56,594 nt of DNA from Actinomycetota bacterium (GCA_016870485.1 VGBM01000011.1:1-56594), one strand, 5' to 3'. Positions 45,966 to 54,430 are shown, counted from the first letter of the stretch. The notes: generated by a model not told the origin, from the letters alone. Program-made: numbers and translations.

Positions 45966-46881
45966 CGTCGCCGACCGCATCGCGGCCCGCGGCGCGGCGC
46001 TCGGCCTCGGCCCGGGCGCGCCCGTCACGGCGCTCGTGTCGGGCGGCGCCGACTCCACCCTGCTCCTGCTCGGCCTCGTCGAGCTCGGCTGCGCGGTGCG
46101 CGCGCTGCACGTCGCCCACGCGCTGCGCGGCGACGCCTCCACGGCCGACGCGGACGCCTGCCGCGCCCTCGCCGCCCGCCTCGACGTGCCCCTCGCCGTC
46201 GTCGACGGCGCCGTCGCGCCGGGCGGCAACCTCGAGGCGCGTCTCAGGGACCGGCGCCGCGCCGCCGCCCTCGAGCACGCCGGGGCGGACCCGATCGCGA
46301 CGGGCCACACCCTGTCGGACCGCGCCGAGACCGTCCTCTACCGGCTCGCCGCGTCGGGCTCGCCGCGCGGGCTCGCCGCGCTGCCGCCCCGTGACGGGCG
46401 CTGGCTGCGCCCCCTGATCGACTGCTCACGCGACGAGGTCCGCCGCGAGCTCGCGCGGCGCGGCGTCCCGTGGCGCGACGACGCGACCAACGCCGAGCCG
46501 GGCCCGGCCCGCAACCGCATCCGCCTCGACGTCCTCCCCGCCCTCGCGCTCGCCCACCCGGGCGCCGAGCGCAACCTCGCCCGTGCCGCCCTCCTCGCCG
46601 ACGACGAGCGGGCGCTCCTCGACGAGCTCGCCGACGGCCTGATCGACCCCGACGGGTCGCTGCCGATCGGCCCCCTCCTCGCCGCGCCGCCCGCGCTCGC
46701 GCGCCTCGCGCTGCGCCGCGCGGCGGCCCGCCGGGGGCTCACGCTCGGCCACGACGACGTCGAGGCGCTGCGCACGTCCCCCCGGCGCCGTACGCTGCCG
46801 GGCGCGGGCATGGCCGACGTCGACCCCCACCGGCTCCGCTTCCTGCCGCCCGGCGCCGGCCGCGGCGAGGGCGCCGCGTGA
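45955..46881 (+). CDS. tilS: tRNA(Ile)-lysidine synthase TilS
   Basis: Adds lysidine to C34 of the tRNA-Ile that reads AUA. The PP-loop LVSGGADSTLLLLGLVELG fits SGGxDS exactly; later HVAHALRGDASTADADAC, ATGHTLSDRAETVLYRLA and RNRIRLDVLP are family marks. At 308 residues it is the short actinobacterial form without the full C-terminal domain. GTG start lies inside the upstream gene; hpt follows with a GTGA overlap, a common pair. Confidence 0.92.
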   Translation: MAADVADRIAARGAALGLGPGAPVTALVSGGADSTLLLLGLVELGCAVRALHVAHALRGDASTADADACRALAARLDVPLAVVDGAVAPGGNLEARLRDRRRAAALEHAGADPIATGHTLSDRAETVLYRLAASGSPRGLAALPPRDGRWLRPLIDCSRDEVRRELARRGVPWRDDATNAEPGPARNRIRLDVLPALALAHPGAERNLARAALLADDERALLDELADGLIDPDGSLPIGPLLAAPPALARLALRRAAARRGLTLGHDDVEALRTSPRRRTLPGAGMADVDPHRLRFLPPGAGRGEGAA

Positions 46882-47420
46882 GCGCGCGCCACCCGGCCCT
46901 GCGCGAGCCGCTCGTGACCGAGCAGCAGATCCGCGAGCGCGTCGCGGCGCTCGGCCGCGAGATCTCCGAGGCCTACGCGGGCCGCGAGCTGACCATCACC
47001 TGCGTCCTCAAGGGCGGCTTCATCTTCCTCGCCGACCTCGTGCGCGTGATCGAGGTGCCGTGCACGATGGACTTCATGGTGATCTCGTCGTACGGGATGG
47101 GCACCCGCTCGTCCGGCGTCGTGCGGATCCTGAAGGACCTCGACGCCCCGATCGACGGCAAGGACGTCCTCGTCATCGAGGACATCGTCGACTCGGGCCT
47201 GACCCTGTCCTACCTCCTGCGCAACCTCCAGACGCGGCACCCCGCCTCGCTCGAGGTCTGCTCGCTCCTGTCGAAGCCGGGCCGCCACGCCAACGACGTG
47301 CCGCTGCGCTTCGTGGGCTTCGAGATCCCCGACGACTTCGTCGTCGGCTACGGGCTGGACGCCGGCGAGCGCTTCCGCGAGCTGCCGGAGATCTGGACCG
47401 TCGACGAGGCGCGGCTCTAG
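46878..47420 (+). CDS. hpt: Hypoxanthine phosphoribosyltransferase
   Basis: Salvages hypoxanthine and guanine with PRPP. 180 residues with LTITCVLKGGFIFLADL, DFMVISSYGMGTRSSG, the PRPP loop VLVIEDIVDSGLTLSYL and the closing FVVGYGLDAGERFRELPEI. GTG 46878 overlaps the tilS stop. The stop TAG shares CTAG with the convergent siroheme decarboxylase gene. The ftsH gene that usually follows is absent. Confidence 0.95.
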   Translation: MSARHPALREPLVTEQQIRERVAALGREISEAYAGRELTITCVLKGGFIFLADLVRVIEVPCTMDFMVISSYGMGTRSSGVVRILKDLDAPIDGKDVLVIEDIVDSGLTLSYLLRNLQTRHPASLEVCSLLSKPGRHANDVPLRFVGFEIPDDFVVGYGLDAGERFRELPEIWTVDEARL

Positions 47421-47429
47421 ACGAGCGCG
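47410..47429. terminator. Hairpin spanning the shared stop of hpt and the convergent gene
   Basis: CGCG-g-CTC, loop TAGAC, GAG-CGCG: 7 bp with one bulged base, centred on the CTAG that holds both stop codons. Possibly a bidirectional terminator. Confidence 0.4.
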
Positions 47430-48442
47430 AGGTGCGCCGCCTCCCAGGCGGACGCCTCCTCGTCGAAGTAGCGCAGGCGCGTCTTCTTGAACTCCTTGAC
47501 GGAGTAGAGCACCGCGTACTCCTCGAGCCCGGTCTCCTCGGCGAGGGCGGCGAGGACGGCCTCGCACTCCTCCTTGTCGCGCCCGTGCGTCATCGAGAAG
47601 AGCCGGTACGGCCAGTCCGGGTAGACGGGCCGCTCGTAGCAGTGGGAGACGCCGCGGTAGGCGGCCATGATCCGGCCGGCCTCCTTCACGCGGTCCTCGC
47701 CGACGATCCATACGCCCATGCCGTTCTGCAGGAACCCGGCCTTGCGGTGATTGAGGACGGCGGCGAAGCGGCGCATGCGCCCGTCCTCCAGCATCTCCCG
47801 GCCGAGGGCCAGGAGCTCGTCGACGGTGAAGCCCTGCTCCTCGGCGAGCGGCGCGAGCGGCTCCGGGATCGCGGGCAGGTCCTGCTGCAGGGCGCGCACC
47901 GCAGCGACCTCGCGGTCCGTCGCCGGGCGCGACGGCGCCTCGAGGGTGGGCGCGCGGCGCGCCTTCTTGGCGGCCGGGTCGCGCCCGCCGACCATGTCGA
48001 GGTCGACGCCGATCTTGAAGAAGCGCAGCGCGGGCAGCGGGCGGATCGACTCGACGTCCGCCATCCGTCCGAGCAGCTCGATCGTGCCCTCGAGGCCGAT
48101 CTGCGTGTCGGGCGGCACCGCCAGCGTGAACCAGAGGTCGAAGGCGTGCTCGCGCTCGTAGTTGTGCGTGACGCCGGGGTGCGCGGAGAAGACGTCGGCC
48201 GCGAACTGCTGCTGCCCCGGCTTCGAGCGGGCCGCGACGAGGCTGGAGCGGTAGCCGAGCCGCCGCGTGTCGAAGATCGCCGAGATCTGCCGCACGACGC
48301 CCTCGCCGCGCAGCCCCGAGATGCGCTCGAGCAGGTCGTCCTCGGGCATCCCGATCTCGTCGGCGAGCGCCGCCCACGGCCGCTCCACGAGGGGCAGTTC
48401 GTGCTGGAGGCGGTCGAGCAGGCGGCGGTCGGCGTCATCCAT
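47417..48442 (-). CDS. Fused siroheme decarboxylase (AhbA-AhbB / NirDL type)
   Basis: 341 residues made of two Lrp/AsnC-like units, each with an HTH and an effector-like domain. The first half has VTHNYEREHAFDLWFTLAV (H93, Y95, H99); the second has FAAVLNHRKAGFLQNGMGVW and VSHCYERPVYPDWPYRLFSM. These are the active-site segments of AhbA/AhbB and NirD/L/G/H, which decarboxylate siroheme to didecarboxysiroheme on the way to haem d1 or, in archaea and sulfate reducers, protohaem. The Lrp-like fold could mislead annotation as a regulator. No other nir or ahb genes are present. A divergent c-type cytochrome gene lies 121 bp away. Confidence 0.85.
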   Translation of the reverse strand: MDDADRRLLDRLQHELPLVERPWAALADEIGMPEDDLLERISGLRGEGVVRQISAIFDTRRLGYRSSLVAARSKPGQQQFAADVFSAHPGVTHNYEREHAFDLWFTLAVPPDTQIGLEGTIELLGRMADVESIRPLPALRFFKIGVDLDMVGGRDPAAKKARRAPTLEAPSRPATDREVAAVRALQQDLPAIPEPLAPLAEEQGFTVDELLALGREMLEDGRMRRFAAVLNHRKAGFLQNGMGVWIVGEDRVKEAGRIMAAYRGVSHCYERPVYPDWPYRLFSMTHGRDKEECEAVLAALAEETGLEEYAVLYSVKEFKKTRLRYFDEEASAWEAAHLALV

Positions 48443-48563
48443 ACCCGTAGCGTCGGCGGCCTTGCGGCCCGTGTCAAACCCCGTGCCTTCCCGCCCGGTC
48501 CGTGATAGCCTGCTCGCAGACAGATCAGGGACCCGATCCCCCGAGCAAAAGGTCTCACTCGCC

Positions 48564-49043
48564 ATGCACACGCCCCGCCTCCTTCTCCTCGCGATCGCCC
48601 TCGGCGCCCTCGGCATGGGCCTCCTGACCGCCTGCGGCGGTGGCGACACGGAGGCCTCCGGCACCATCGGCGGTGAGATCACGATCGGCACCGGCACCGA
48701 CGGCACTCCCGTCGACGATGGCGAGGCGGCCGACGGCGGCGAGGCCGCCGCGACGACGGCCGAGGACGCGGATGGCGAGACCGTCGCAGCGGCCGCGGAG
48801 GGCGACGCGGCCGCGGGCGCGGGCGTCTGGGAGACGGCGGGCTGCGGCGGCTGCCACGCGCTGGCCGCGGCGGGGGCGAACGGCGCGGTCGGGCCGAACC
48901 TCGACGAGCTGATGCCCTCCTACGACCAGGTGCTCACCATCGTCACGAACGGCAAGGGCGCGATGCCGTCCTACACCGGCCAGCTCTCCGAGGCCGACAT
49001 CCAGAACGTCGCGGCCTACGTGTCGCAGAGCGCCGGCCAGTAG
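48564..49043 (+). CDS. Lipoprotein c-type cytochrome
   Basis: 159 residues. Lipobox LLTAC with lipidated Cys24, then an acidic Gly/Ala/Asp linker (about 28-85), then a small cytochrome domain with CGGCH (94-98) and the axial Met in GAMPSYTGQLSEADIQNVAA. It would be anchored outside the membrane and carry electrons to an oxidase or reductase. The leader of about 55 nt starts after TAGCCT near 48505. The HAD gene begins at its stop (1-nt overlap). Confidence 0.92.
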   Translation: MHTPRLLLLAIALGALGMGLLTACGGGDTEASGTIGGEITIGTGTDGTPVDDGEAADGGEAAATTAEDADGETVAAAAEGDAAAGAGVWETAGCGGCHALAAAGANGAVGPNLDELMPSYDQVLTIVTNGKGAMPSYTGQLSEADIQNVAAYVSQSAGQ

Positions 49044-49876
49044 TGCCCCTGCCCGACGGGCTCGACCCGCTCGGGATCGACGCGGTCTTCGTCGACCTCG
49101 ACGGCACCGTCGTCCACGAGGCCGAGCTCCTGCCCAGCGCGCAGGCCGCGGTGGGCGCGCTGCAGGAGACGGGCGTGCCCGTCGTCGTGGCCACGGGCCG
49201 GATGTTCCAGTCGGCCTGCCGCTTCGCGGACCTGCTCGACGCCGCCGACCCCGTGATCTGCTTCCAGGGCGCCCTCGTCGGGCGCCGCTCAACCGGCGAG
49301 GTGCTGCACCACGAGCAGCTCGACCCCGAGCACGCACGGCCGATCCTCGAGGCGATCGTCGCGTCGGGCGAGCACGTGAACGTGATGACGGGCGACGCCT
49401 TCTTCGTCGCCGACGACAACGCGGAGGCGCGCCGCTACGCGACGAGCGCCCGCGTCCCCGTCAACGCCGTCGGCGACCTCGTCGCCTGGCTCGACCGGCC
49501 CGTCACCAAGCTGGTCGTCTCCGGCGACCCGGCGCGCATGGACGCCCTGCGCGACAGGCTCGTGCCCCGCTTCGGCGACCGCGCCTTCATCGCCAAGTCG
49601 CTGCCCTTCTACCTCGAGGTCGCGGCGCCCGGCGTGCACAAGGGCGCGGGCTGCGCGGTCGTCGCCGACCTGCTCGGCCTCGAGCGGTCGCGCTGCGTCG
49701 CGATCGGCGACGGCGAGAACGACCTCGAGCTGATCGACTGGGCCGGCTACGGCATCGCCGTCGGCGGCGGCCACCCCGACCTCGTCGCGCGGGCCGACTG
49801 GGTCGCGCCCGCGATCCACGAGGACGGCGTGCCGCGCGTCCTGATGGCGATCGCCGAGGCCAGGCGCGGCGCGTGA
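49043..49876 (+). CDS. HAD-superfamily (Cof-type, IIB) phosphatase
   Basis: 277 residues. AVFVDLDGTVVHEAELLP is the HAD motif I (DxDGT), VVVATGRMFQSACRF the second, VTKLVVSGDPARM the cap border and AIGDGENDLELIDWAGYGIA motifs III/IV. Cof-type proteins dephosphorylate sugar phosphates or cofactors. GTG 49043 shares a base with the stop of the cytochrome gene. An intervening product link with serS is not evident. Confidence 0.9.
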   Translation: MPLPDGLDPLGIDAVFVDLDGTVVHEAELLPSAQAAVGALQETGVPVVVATGRMFQSACRFADLLDAADPVICFQGALVGRRSTGEVLHHEQLDPEHARPILEAIVASGEHVNVMTGDAFFVADDNAEARRYATSARVPVNAVGDLVAWLDRPVTKLVVSGDPARMDALRDRLVPRFGDRAFIAKSLPFYLEVAAPGVHKGAGCAVVADLLGLERSRCVAIGDGENDLELIDWAGYGIAVGGGHPDLVARADWVAPAIHEDGVPRVLMAIAEARRGA

Positions 49877-49890
49877 CGCCCCGCCGCGGG

Positions 49891-49896
49891 TAGGGT
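49891..49896 (+). promoter_or_regulatory. -10 box TAGGGT of a leaderless promoter
   Basis: TAGGGT ends 7 nt before ATG 49904 (serS). Confidence 0.5.
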
Positions 49897-49903
49897 TCGG
49901 GGC

Positions 49904-51190
49904 ATGATCGACCTGCGCCTCGTCCGCTCCGACCCGGAGGCGGTGCGCGCCGCCCTCGCCCGGCGCGGCGACGAGGGCCTGCTCGACCCGGTGATCGCGC
50001 TCGACCAGGAGCGCCGCGCCCTGCAGGCTCGGGTCGACGACCTGCGCGCCGAGCGCAACCGGGCGTCCGAGGCGATCGGCGAGCTCAAGCGCGCGGCGAA
50101 GGACGATCCGGCGCGCGCCGCCGAGGCCGACGCGGCGTCCGCGTCGATGCGCGGCCTGAAGGACGAGCTCGACGGCCTCGAGGCCTCGCTCAAGGCGCTC
50201 GACGAGCGCCTCGGCGACGCCCTGCTCGTGGTCCCGAACCTCCCCCACCCCGACAGCCCGCTCGGCGCGACCGAGGAGGACGCCCGCGAGGTCAGGCGGG
50301 TCGGCGAGCCGCCCGCCTTCGCCTTCGCGCCGCGCGACCACCTCGAGCTCGGCGGCGCCGGCATCGACATGGAGCGCGGCGCCCGCACCTCGGGGTCGCG
50401 CTTCGGCTACCTGACCGGCGACGTCGCGCGGCTCTGGTGGGCGATCTCGCGGCTCGCCCTCGCCACCCTCGAGGAGCGGGGCTTCACACCCGTCGTGCCG
50501 CCCGTGATGGTGCGCGAGGAGGCGATGTACCAGACGGGGTTCTTCCCGACGGACCGCCAGAGCGTCTACCAGCTCGCCGACGACGACCTCTTCCTCGTCG
50601 GCACCAGCGAGGTGCCGCTGGCCGCCCTGCACGCCGGCGAGATCCTCGCCGAGGCGGACCTGCCGCTGCGCTACGCCGGCCTGTCGTCGTGCTTCCGCCG
50701 CGAGGCGGGCGCCGCCGGCAAGGACACCCGCGGGATCTTCCGGCTGCACCAGTTCGAGAAGGTCGAGATGTTCGCCTTCACCCGCCCCGAGGACTCCTGG
50801 GAGGAGCACGAGCGGCTGCTCGCGATCGAGGAGTCGATCGCGCAGGCCCTCGGGCTCGCGTACCGCGTCGTCGACATCGCCGCCGGCGACCTCGGCGCTT
50901 CCGCGGCCCGCAAGTACGACATCGAGGTCTGGCTGCCCGGCCAGGGCCGCTACCGCGAGCTCACCTCCTGCTCGAACTGCACCGACTACCAGGCGCGCCG
51001 CCTCGAGGCCCGCTACCGCCCCGCGTCCGGCGGGCCCCAGCCCGTGCACACGCTCAACGGCACCGCCGTGACAAGCTCGCGCAGCGTGATCGCCGTGCTC
51101 GAGCAGCACCAGCGCGAGGACGGCTCCGTGGCCGTCCCGCAGCCGCTCCTGCACTACGGCGCCCCGGCCCTGATCGGCCCCGCCGCCTAG
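49904..51190 (+). CDS. serS: Seryl-tRNA synthetase
   Basis: 428 residues. N-terminal coiled-coil arm (LRAERNRASEAIGELKRAAK) that binds the long variable arm of tRNA-Ser, then class II motifs: motif 2 SSCFRREAGAAGKDTRGIFR, LHQFEKVEMFAFTRPE, and motif 3 NGTAVTSSRSVIAVLEQHQ. Motif 3 begins NGTAVTSSR instead of the more usual NGSGLAVGR, yet the final Arg is kept. Likely leaderless. Its stop shares CTAG with the convergent gene. Confidence 0.96.
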   Translation: MIDLRLVRSDPEAVRAALARRGDEGLLDPVIALDQERRALQARVDDLRAERNRASEAIGELKRAAKDDPARAAEADAASASMRGLKDELDGLEASLKALDERLGDALLVVPNLPHPDSPLGATEEDAREVRRVGEPPAFAFAPRDHLELGGAGIDMERGARTSGSRFGYLTGDVARLWWAISRLALATLEERGFTPVVPPVMVREEAMYQTGFFPTDRQSVYQLADDDLFLVGTSEVPLAALHAGEILAEADLPLRYAGLSSCFRREAGAAGKDTRGIFRLHQFEKVEMFAFTRPEDSWEEHERLLAIEESIAQALGLAYRVVDIAAGDLGASAARKYDIEVWLPGQGRYRELTSCSNCTDYQARRLEARYRPASGGPQPVHTLNGTAVTSSRSVIAVLEQHQREDGSVAVPQPLLHYGAPALIGPAA

Positions 51191-51200
51191 ACGCGGCGGG
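51179..51200. terminator. Bidirectional hairpin over the shared serS stop
   Basis: Perfect 8-bp inverted repeat CCCGCCGC-N6-GCGGCGGG, with the CTAG containing both stop codons in the loop. Likely terminator for both serS and the convergent membrane protein gene. Confidence 0.5.
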
Positions 51201-51819
51201 AGCGGAAGCCGGTGCGGCCGGCCTCCAGCACCCGGGCATGCCGGCGCGCGAGCTGCGCGGGATCGGGCCGCCGCCCGCGCCCGAGCAGGGCCAGCGCGAG
51301 GGCGATCCCGAGCGTGATCGCGGTGACCGGTCCGAGCCGCTGCCAGACCAGGGCATCGGCAACGAGCGCCGGCGCCACGATCAGCCAGCGGCCGCCGGGG
51401 ATGCGCACGTGCATCTCGCGCTTGCGGATCACCTTGTCGACCTTGGCCAGCTTGAGCAGCTTCTGCACGAGCAGGAGCGCGGGCGTCAGGCCATCGAGGT
51501 CGAAGCGGTCGAAGACGATCGCGAAGCCGGGGAAGGCCGCGACCAGGATGAAGGCCATCAGGCGGTGGTAGCGCAGGAACGCGACACGGTCCGGGGTGAC
51601 GACGAGCAGCACGGCCATCTCCACGGCGAAGACGGCCCAGATCAGCCAGTCCGCCACCGTGGTGATCTGCTTCGCCGCCGGGTCCGACCACACGACGGGC
51701 AGCAGGAACACGGGCAGGCAGACGAGCGCGGCCACCGTCGTGGGCCAGCGGAAGGCGTCCTCGAGCCGCGCCGCGCGGGCCGCCCGCGCCTCGAACCGGG
51801 TCGTATCCACGTACGGCAT
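51187..51819 (-). CDS. Voltage-sensor-like membrane protein without pore
   Basis: 210 residues. Helices at TVAALVCLPVFLLPVVW, VADWLIWAVFAVEMAVLLVV and LMAFILVAAFPGFAIVF are laid out like S1-S3 of voltage-gated potassium channels (ADWLIWAVFAVE then TPDRVAFLRYH is typical), followed by LLLVQKLLKLAKVDKVIRKR, in the S4 place with basic residues. No TVGYG pore follows; instead a further two hydrophobic segments and a basic end. May be a voltage-sensor-only protein or channel relic. Confidence 0.7.
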   Translation of the reverse strand: MPYVDTTRFEARAARAARLEDAFRWPTTVAALVCLPVFLLPVVWSDPAAKQITTVADWLIWAVFAVEMAVLLVVTPDRVAFLRYHRLMAFILVAAFPGFAIVFDRFDLDGLTPALLLVQKLLKLAKVDKVIRKREMHVRIPGGRWLIVAPALVADALVWQRLGPVTAITLGIALALALLGRGRRPDPAQLARRHARVLEAGRTGFRSRRV

Positions 51820-51849
51820 TGTGGAGCAGGAGACGGCGCCCCCGGTCGG

Positions 51850-51855
51850 TAGGGT
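51850..51855 (+). promoter_or_regulatory. -10 box TAGGGT of a leaderless promoter
   Basis: TAGGGT ends 6 nt before ATG 51862. Confidence 0.5.
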
Positions 51856-51861
51856 GGCGGG

Positions 51862-52797
51862 ATGAGCGCTCCGAGCACGAGCGGGTCCACGCGGCGCGGC
51901 ATGGGGATCCTGGCCCTCGGCGTCGCGATCATCTGCTTGCAGGACCCGATCATCAAGGCGGTGATGGCCGAGTATGCCGTGACGGAGGCGATCGTCGTGC
52001 GCTCGCTCGCCGCCCTGCCGATCTTCGCGGCGCTCCTGTGGATCGCCCGCGACGTGCGCGGCGTCTGGCGCGGACGGCCCTGGATCCTGGTCCTGCGCGG
52101 CGTCATCTTCATGGTCTCGTACACCTGCTACTTCCTCGCCTTCCCCGAGATGCCGCTCGCCAACGTCGTGGCGCTCTACTTCACGGCGCCCCTGTGGGTC
52201 GTCGCGCTCTCGCCCCTCGTCCTCGGCGAGCGGCAGGCCCCCAGCCGCTGGCTCGCCGTCGCGATCGGCTTCGCCGGCGCCGTGGTGATCGCGCAGCCCG
52301 TCGGCGGCGGCCTCGGCTGGGCCGCGCTTCTGCCCTTCGCGGCCGGCGCGTTCTACGCCATGGGCCAGCTCGTGGCGCGCCGCGTCGGCGACGCCGCCTC
52401 GGCCACCGTGATGTCGTTCCACCAGAACACCGTCTACCTGATCGGTGCCTCCGCCTTGGCGCTCATCGCCTCGCCGTGGACGGCCGCGGGCGGCGAGGGC
52501 GCACTCGGGTTCCTCCTGCGCACGTGGCAGTGGCCGGCCCCCGAGGCGCTGCTCCTGATGGCGCTGACCGGCCCGATCGCGGTCGGCGGCACGATCCTGC
52601 TGACCAAGGCGTACCGCGAGGCGCCGCCGGGCGCGGTTACCACCATCGAGTACACCGCGCTTCTGTGGGCCGCGCTGTGGGGCTACCTGTTCTTTGCCGA
52701 GGTCCCGGACCTCGCCACGGTGGTCGGCGCCGTCCTGATCGTCGGCGGCGGCGCCTACGCGATGACCCGGGCCGCCGCCGGCCGGAGCCCGGCTTGA
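51862..52797 (+). CDS. EamA/DMT-family transporter
   Basis: 311 residues, ten helices in two EamA repeats: GILALGVAIICLQDPIIKAV, VIFMVSYTCYFLAFPEMPLA, NVVALYFTAPLWVVALSPLV in the first and PIAVGGTILLTKAYREAPPG, YTALLWAALWGYLFFAEVPD in the second. Relatives export amino acids, metabolites or nucleosides; substrate unknown. Confidence 0.9.
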   Translation: MSAPSTSGSTRRGMGILALGVAIICLQDPIIKAVMAEYAVTEAIVVRSLAALPIFAALLWIARDVRGVWRGRPWILVLRGVIFMVSYTCYFLAFPEMPLANVVALYFTAPLWVVALSPLVLGERQAPSRWLAVAIGFAGAVVIAQPVGGGLGWAALLPFAAGAFYAMGQLVARRVGDAASATVMSFHQNTVYLIGASALALIASPWTAAGGEGALGFLLRTWQWPAPEALLLMALTGPIAVGGTILLTKAYREAPPGAVTTIEYTALLWAALWGYLFFAEVPDLATVVGAVLIVGGGAYAMTRAAAGRSPA

Positions 52798-53004
52798 TCG
52801 CGCTCCCCACGACGCGTGACGCGGACCGCCCCGCGACGGCGTCACCCGCTGACGGCGAGCCGGTCGCGTCGGCACTGCCCCCGAAGATCGGGACGAGGCG
52901 GCGTCCCGCTCCCGCGTAGCTCTCGACGAGGCTCCGAGGGCTAGTGGGGAACGTGCCGGTTGTCCCCCCGCAGGGATGCTGGTCGGGCGAGGTGGTGATT
53001 CGGG
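52798..53004. other. Intergenic region with weak hairpin, border of accessory segment
   Basis: About 207 bp without a convincing ORF between the EamA gene and the convergent amine oxidase gene. At 52946-52967 GGGGAAC and GTTGTCCCC form a small hairpin with a bulged base, possibly a terminator. From here to the right end base usage looks less extreme in GC than before. Confidence 0.4.
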
Positions 53005-54384
53005 TCAGATGGCGCCGTAGGCGTCCTGCAGGCGCCGGCGGGCCTGCGCGGCGCAGGCCGCCCCGGAGGGTCGCGTCGCCGCGGCGGTGCCCCCGGCCAA
53101 ACCGACCAGGATCGGCGCTCCGGCCACGTCCTCATGGGCGTAGAACGCGGTCCACCGGCGCGCTGCCGGACCATCGCCTTGGGGGACGGCGCCGAGGACG
53201 CGCCGCCCCCGCCACCACGCCCGCTCGTAGCGGAGGACGATCTTCTCAAAGCGGCCGGTCACGAGCGCGGCGAGCGCGGTGCGGGTCGCTTCGGGCAGAT
53301 CCTCAACGACGGGCAGCCCGGCCTGCATCAACGCGAGCGGCACGGCCACGACCGCGCTATCGGCCGTCTCGACGACCCCATCCGCCCGGGTCACCTCGAC
53401 GCCGTCCGGGCGGGCGGCGACCCGGGCGACCGGGGTGCTGAGGACGATGTCGAGGTCACGGGCGAGCAGGGCCGGAACGCGGTCGTAGCCGCCGGCGATG
53501 AGATCGTCACCACCCCCGAGCCAGAGGCCGCCGGAGACCGCGCGCACGCCGAGCTGGTCGGCGTCACGGGCCCATTCCTGCTCGACCGCCGTCGCGGTGG
53601 CCCAGGCCTCGGATCCGGACCGGCTCCAGCCCCGTTCGCCGAGCCAGTCGCTCACGCTCTGCTCCACCGCCGGCGGTGGGCTGGCGGCGCCGAGCTCGTC
53701 GAGCAGGCCGTGCAGGCGGTCGAGCGCCGTCGCGGCGGCCGGGTCGTCGCGGCCGTCCGCACAGCGGCGGACGCTGCGGTTGTCCCAGTCGCACGGGATC
53801 AGCTCGAGCCCTGCCTCGCTGGCGAGGGTCACGAGCGGATTGCCACTCGGGCCGTGGATCCAGGAGGCGCCGAGCTCGACGGGCACGCCGAGTCGGCGGC
53901 TCGTCAGGATCCGCCCGCCGATCCGCGGACGTGCCTCCAAGACGCGCACGTCGATCCCCCAGTCGGCGAGTTGGCGGGCCGCGCCGAGGCCGGCCATGCC
54001 GGCGCCGACGACGATGGCGCTCGAGCCGCGACCCGCGGCGATCAGCGCGGCCGCGGTCCGTCCCGAGTCGTAGGCCCCGTTGGCGGTCGACGGGTTATCC
54101 GGATTGGCGTACTCACCGGCCAGGGCGATGCGTCCGGCGACGATCGTACGGGCCAGGGTGTCCCGCACCGCCTCGTCAACGCCCGGTGGGATCGCCGAGT
54201 AGGAGCCGCGGGCCCACGGATCGGAACCCCAATCGGTCGACAGCCACTGCGGGTGCGGTGTCCCGGAGATAGTCGCGAAGGTGCCGACACCGAGGACGGC
54301 GGCTCCCCCCACGGCGAAACCGGCGGCAAGCAGGGAGCGACGGGTCAGCTTCGGAGGTGGGACCACACGATGATCATGACTCAT
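53005..54384 (-). CDS. Tat-exported flavin amine oxidase, circularly permuted
   Basis: 459 residues. Residues 12-40 are a Tat signal (KLTRRSLLAAGFAVGGAAVL). Residues 50-115 read TDWGSDPWARGSYS, GRIALAGEYANP and TANGAYDSGRTAA: this is the segment that closes ordinary MAO/PAO enzymes. Only then, at 123-160, comes the FAD Rossmann motif IVVGAGMAGLGAARQLADWG with VLEARPRIGGRI, next LGASWIHGPSGNP, the substrate domain, and the protein ends at APILVGLAGGTAAATR plus about 20 residues, just where the moved segment would normally follow. No stop or frameshift is seen. Oxidises an amine outside the cytoplasm; substrate unknown. Divergent from the EEP lipoprotein gene (46 bp). Confidence 0.88.
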   Translation of the reverse strand: MSHDHRVVPPPKLTRRSLLAAGFAVGGAAVLGVGTFATISGTPHPQWLSTDWGSDPWARGSYSAIPPGVDEAVRDTLARTIVAGRIALAGEYANPDNPSTANGAYDSGRTAAALIAAGRGSSAIVVGAGMAGLGAARQLADWGIDVRVLEARPRIGGRILTSRRLGVPVELGASWIHGPSGNPLVTLASEAGLELIPCDWDNRSVRRCADGRDDPAAATALDRLHGLLDELGAASPPPAVEQSVSDWLGERGWSRSGSEAWATATAVEQEWARDADQLGVRAVSGGLWLGGGDDLIAGGYDRVPALLARDLDIVLSTPVARVAARPDGVEVTRADGVVETADSAVVAVPLALMQAGLPVVEDLPEATRTALAALVTGRFEKIVLRYERAWWRGRRVLGAVPQGDGPAARRWTAFYAHEDVAGAPILVGLAGGTAAATRPSGAACAAQARRRLQDAYGAI

Positions 54385-54418
54385 CGACCGCTGCGTTGCC
54401 TGTTCCTTTCCTCGGTAG

Positions 54419-54424
54419 TAAGGT
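54419..54424 (+). promoter_or_regulatory. -10 box TAAGGT of a leaderless promoter
   Basis: TAAGGT ends 6 nt before ATG 54431. Confidence 0.5.
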
Positions 54425-54430
54425 CCTCAT

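Noticed and set aside
43030..46308. 1092-codon minus-strand frame
   Set aside because: Only the part from 43030 to 44481 is the epimerase; the remainder is a shadow over BtpA, tilS and the hypothetical gene.
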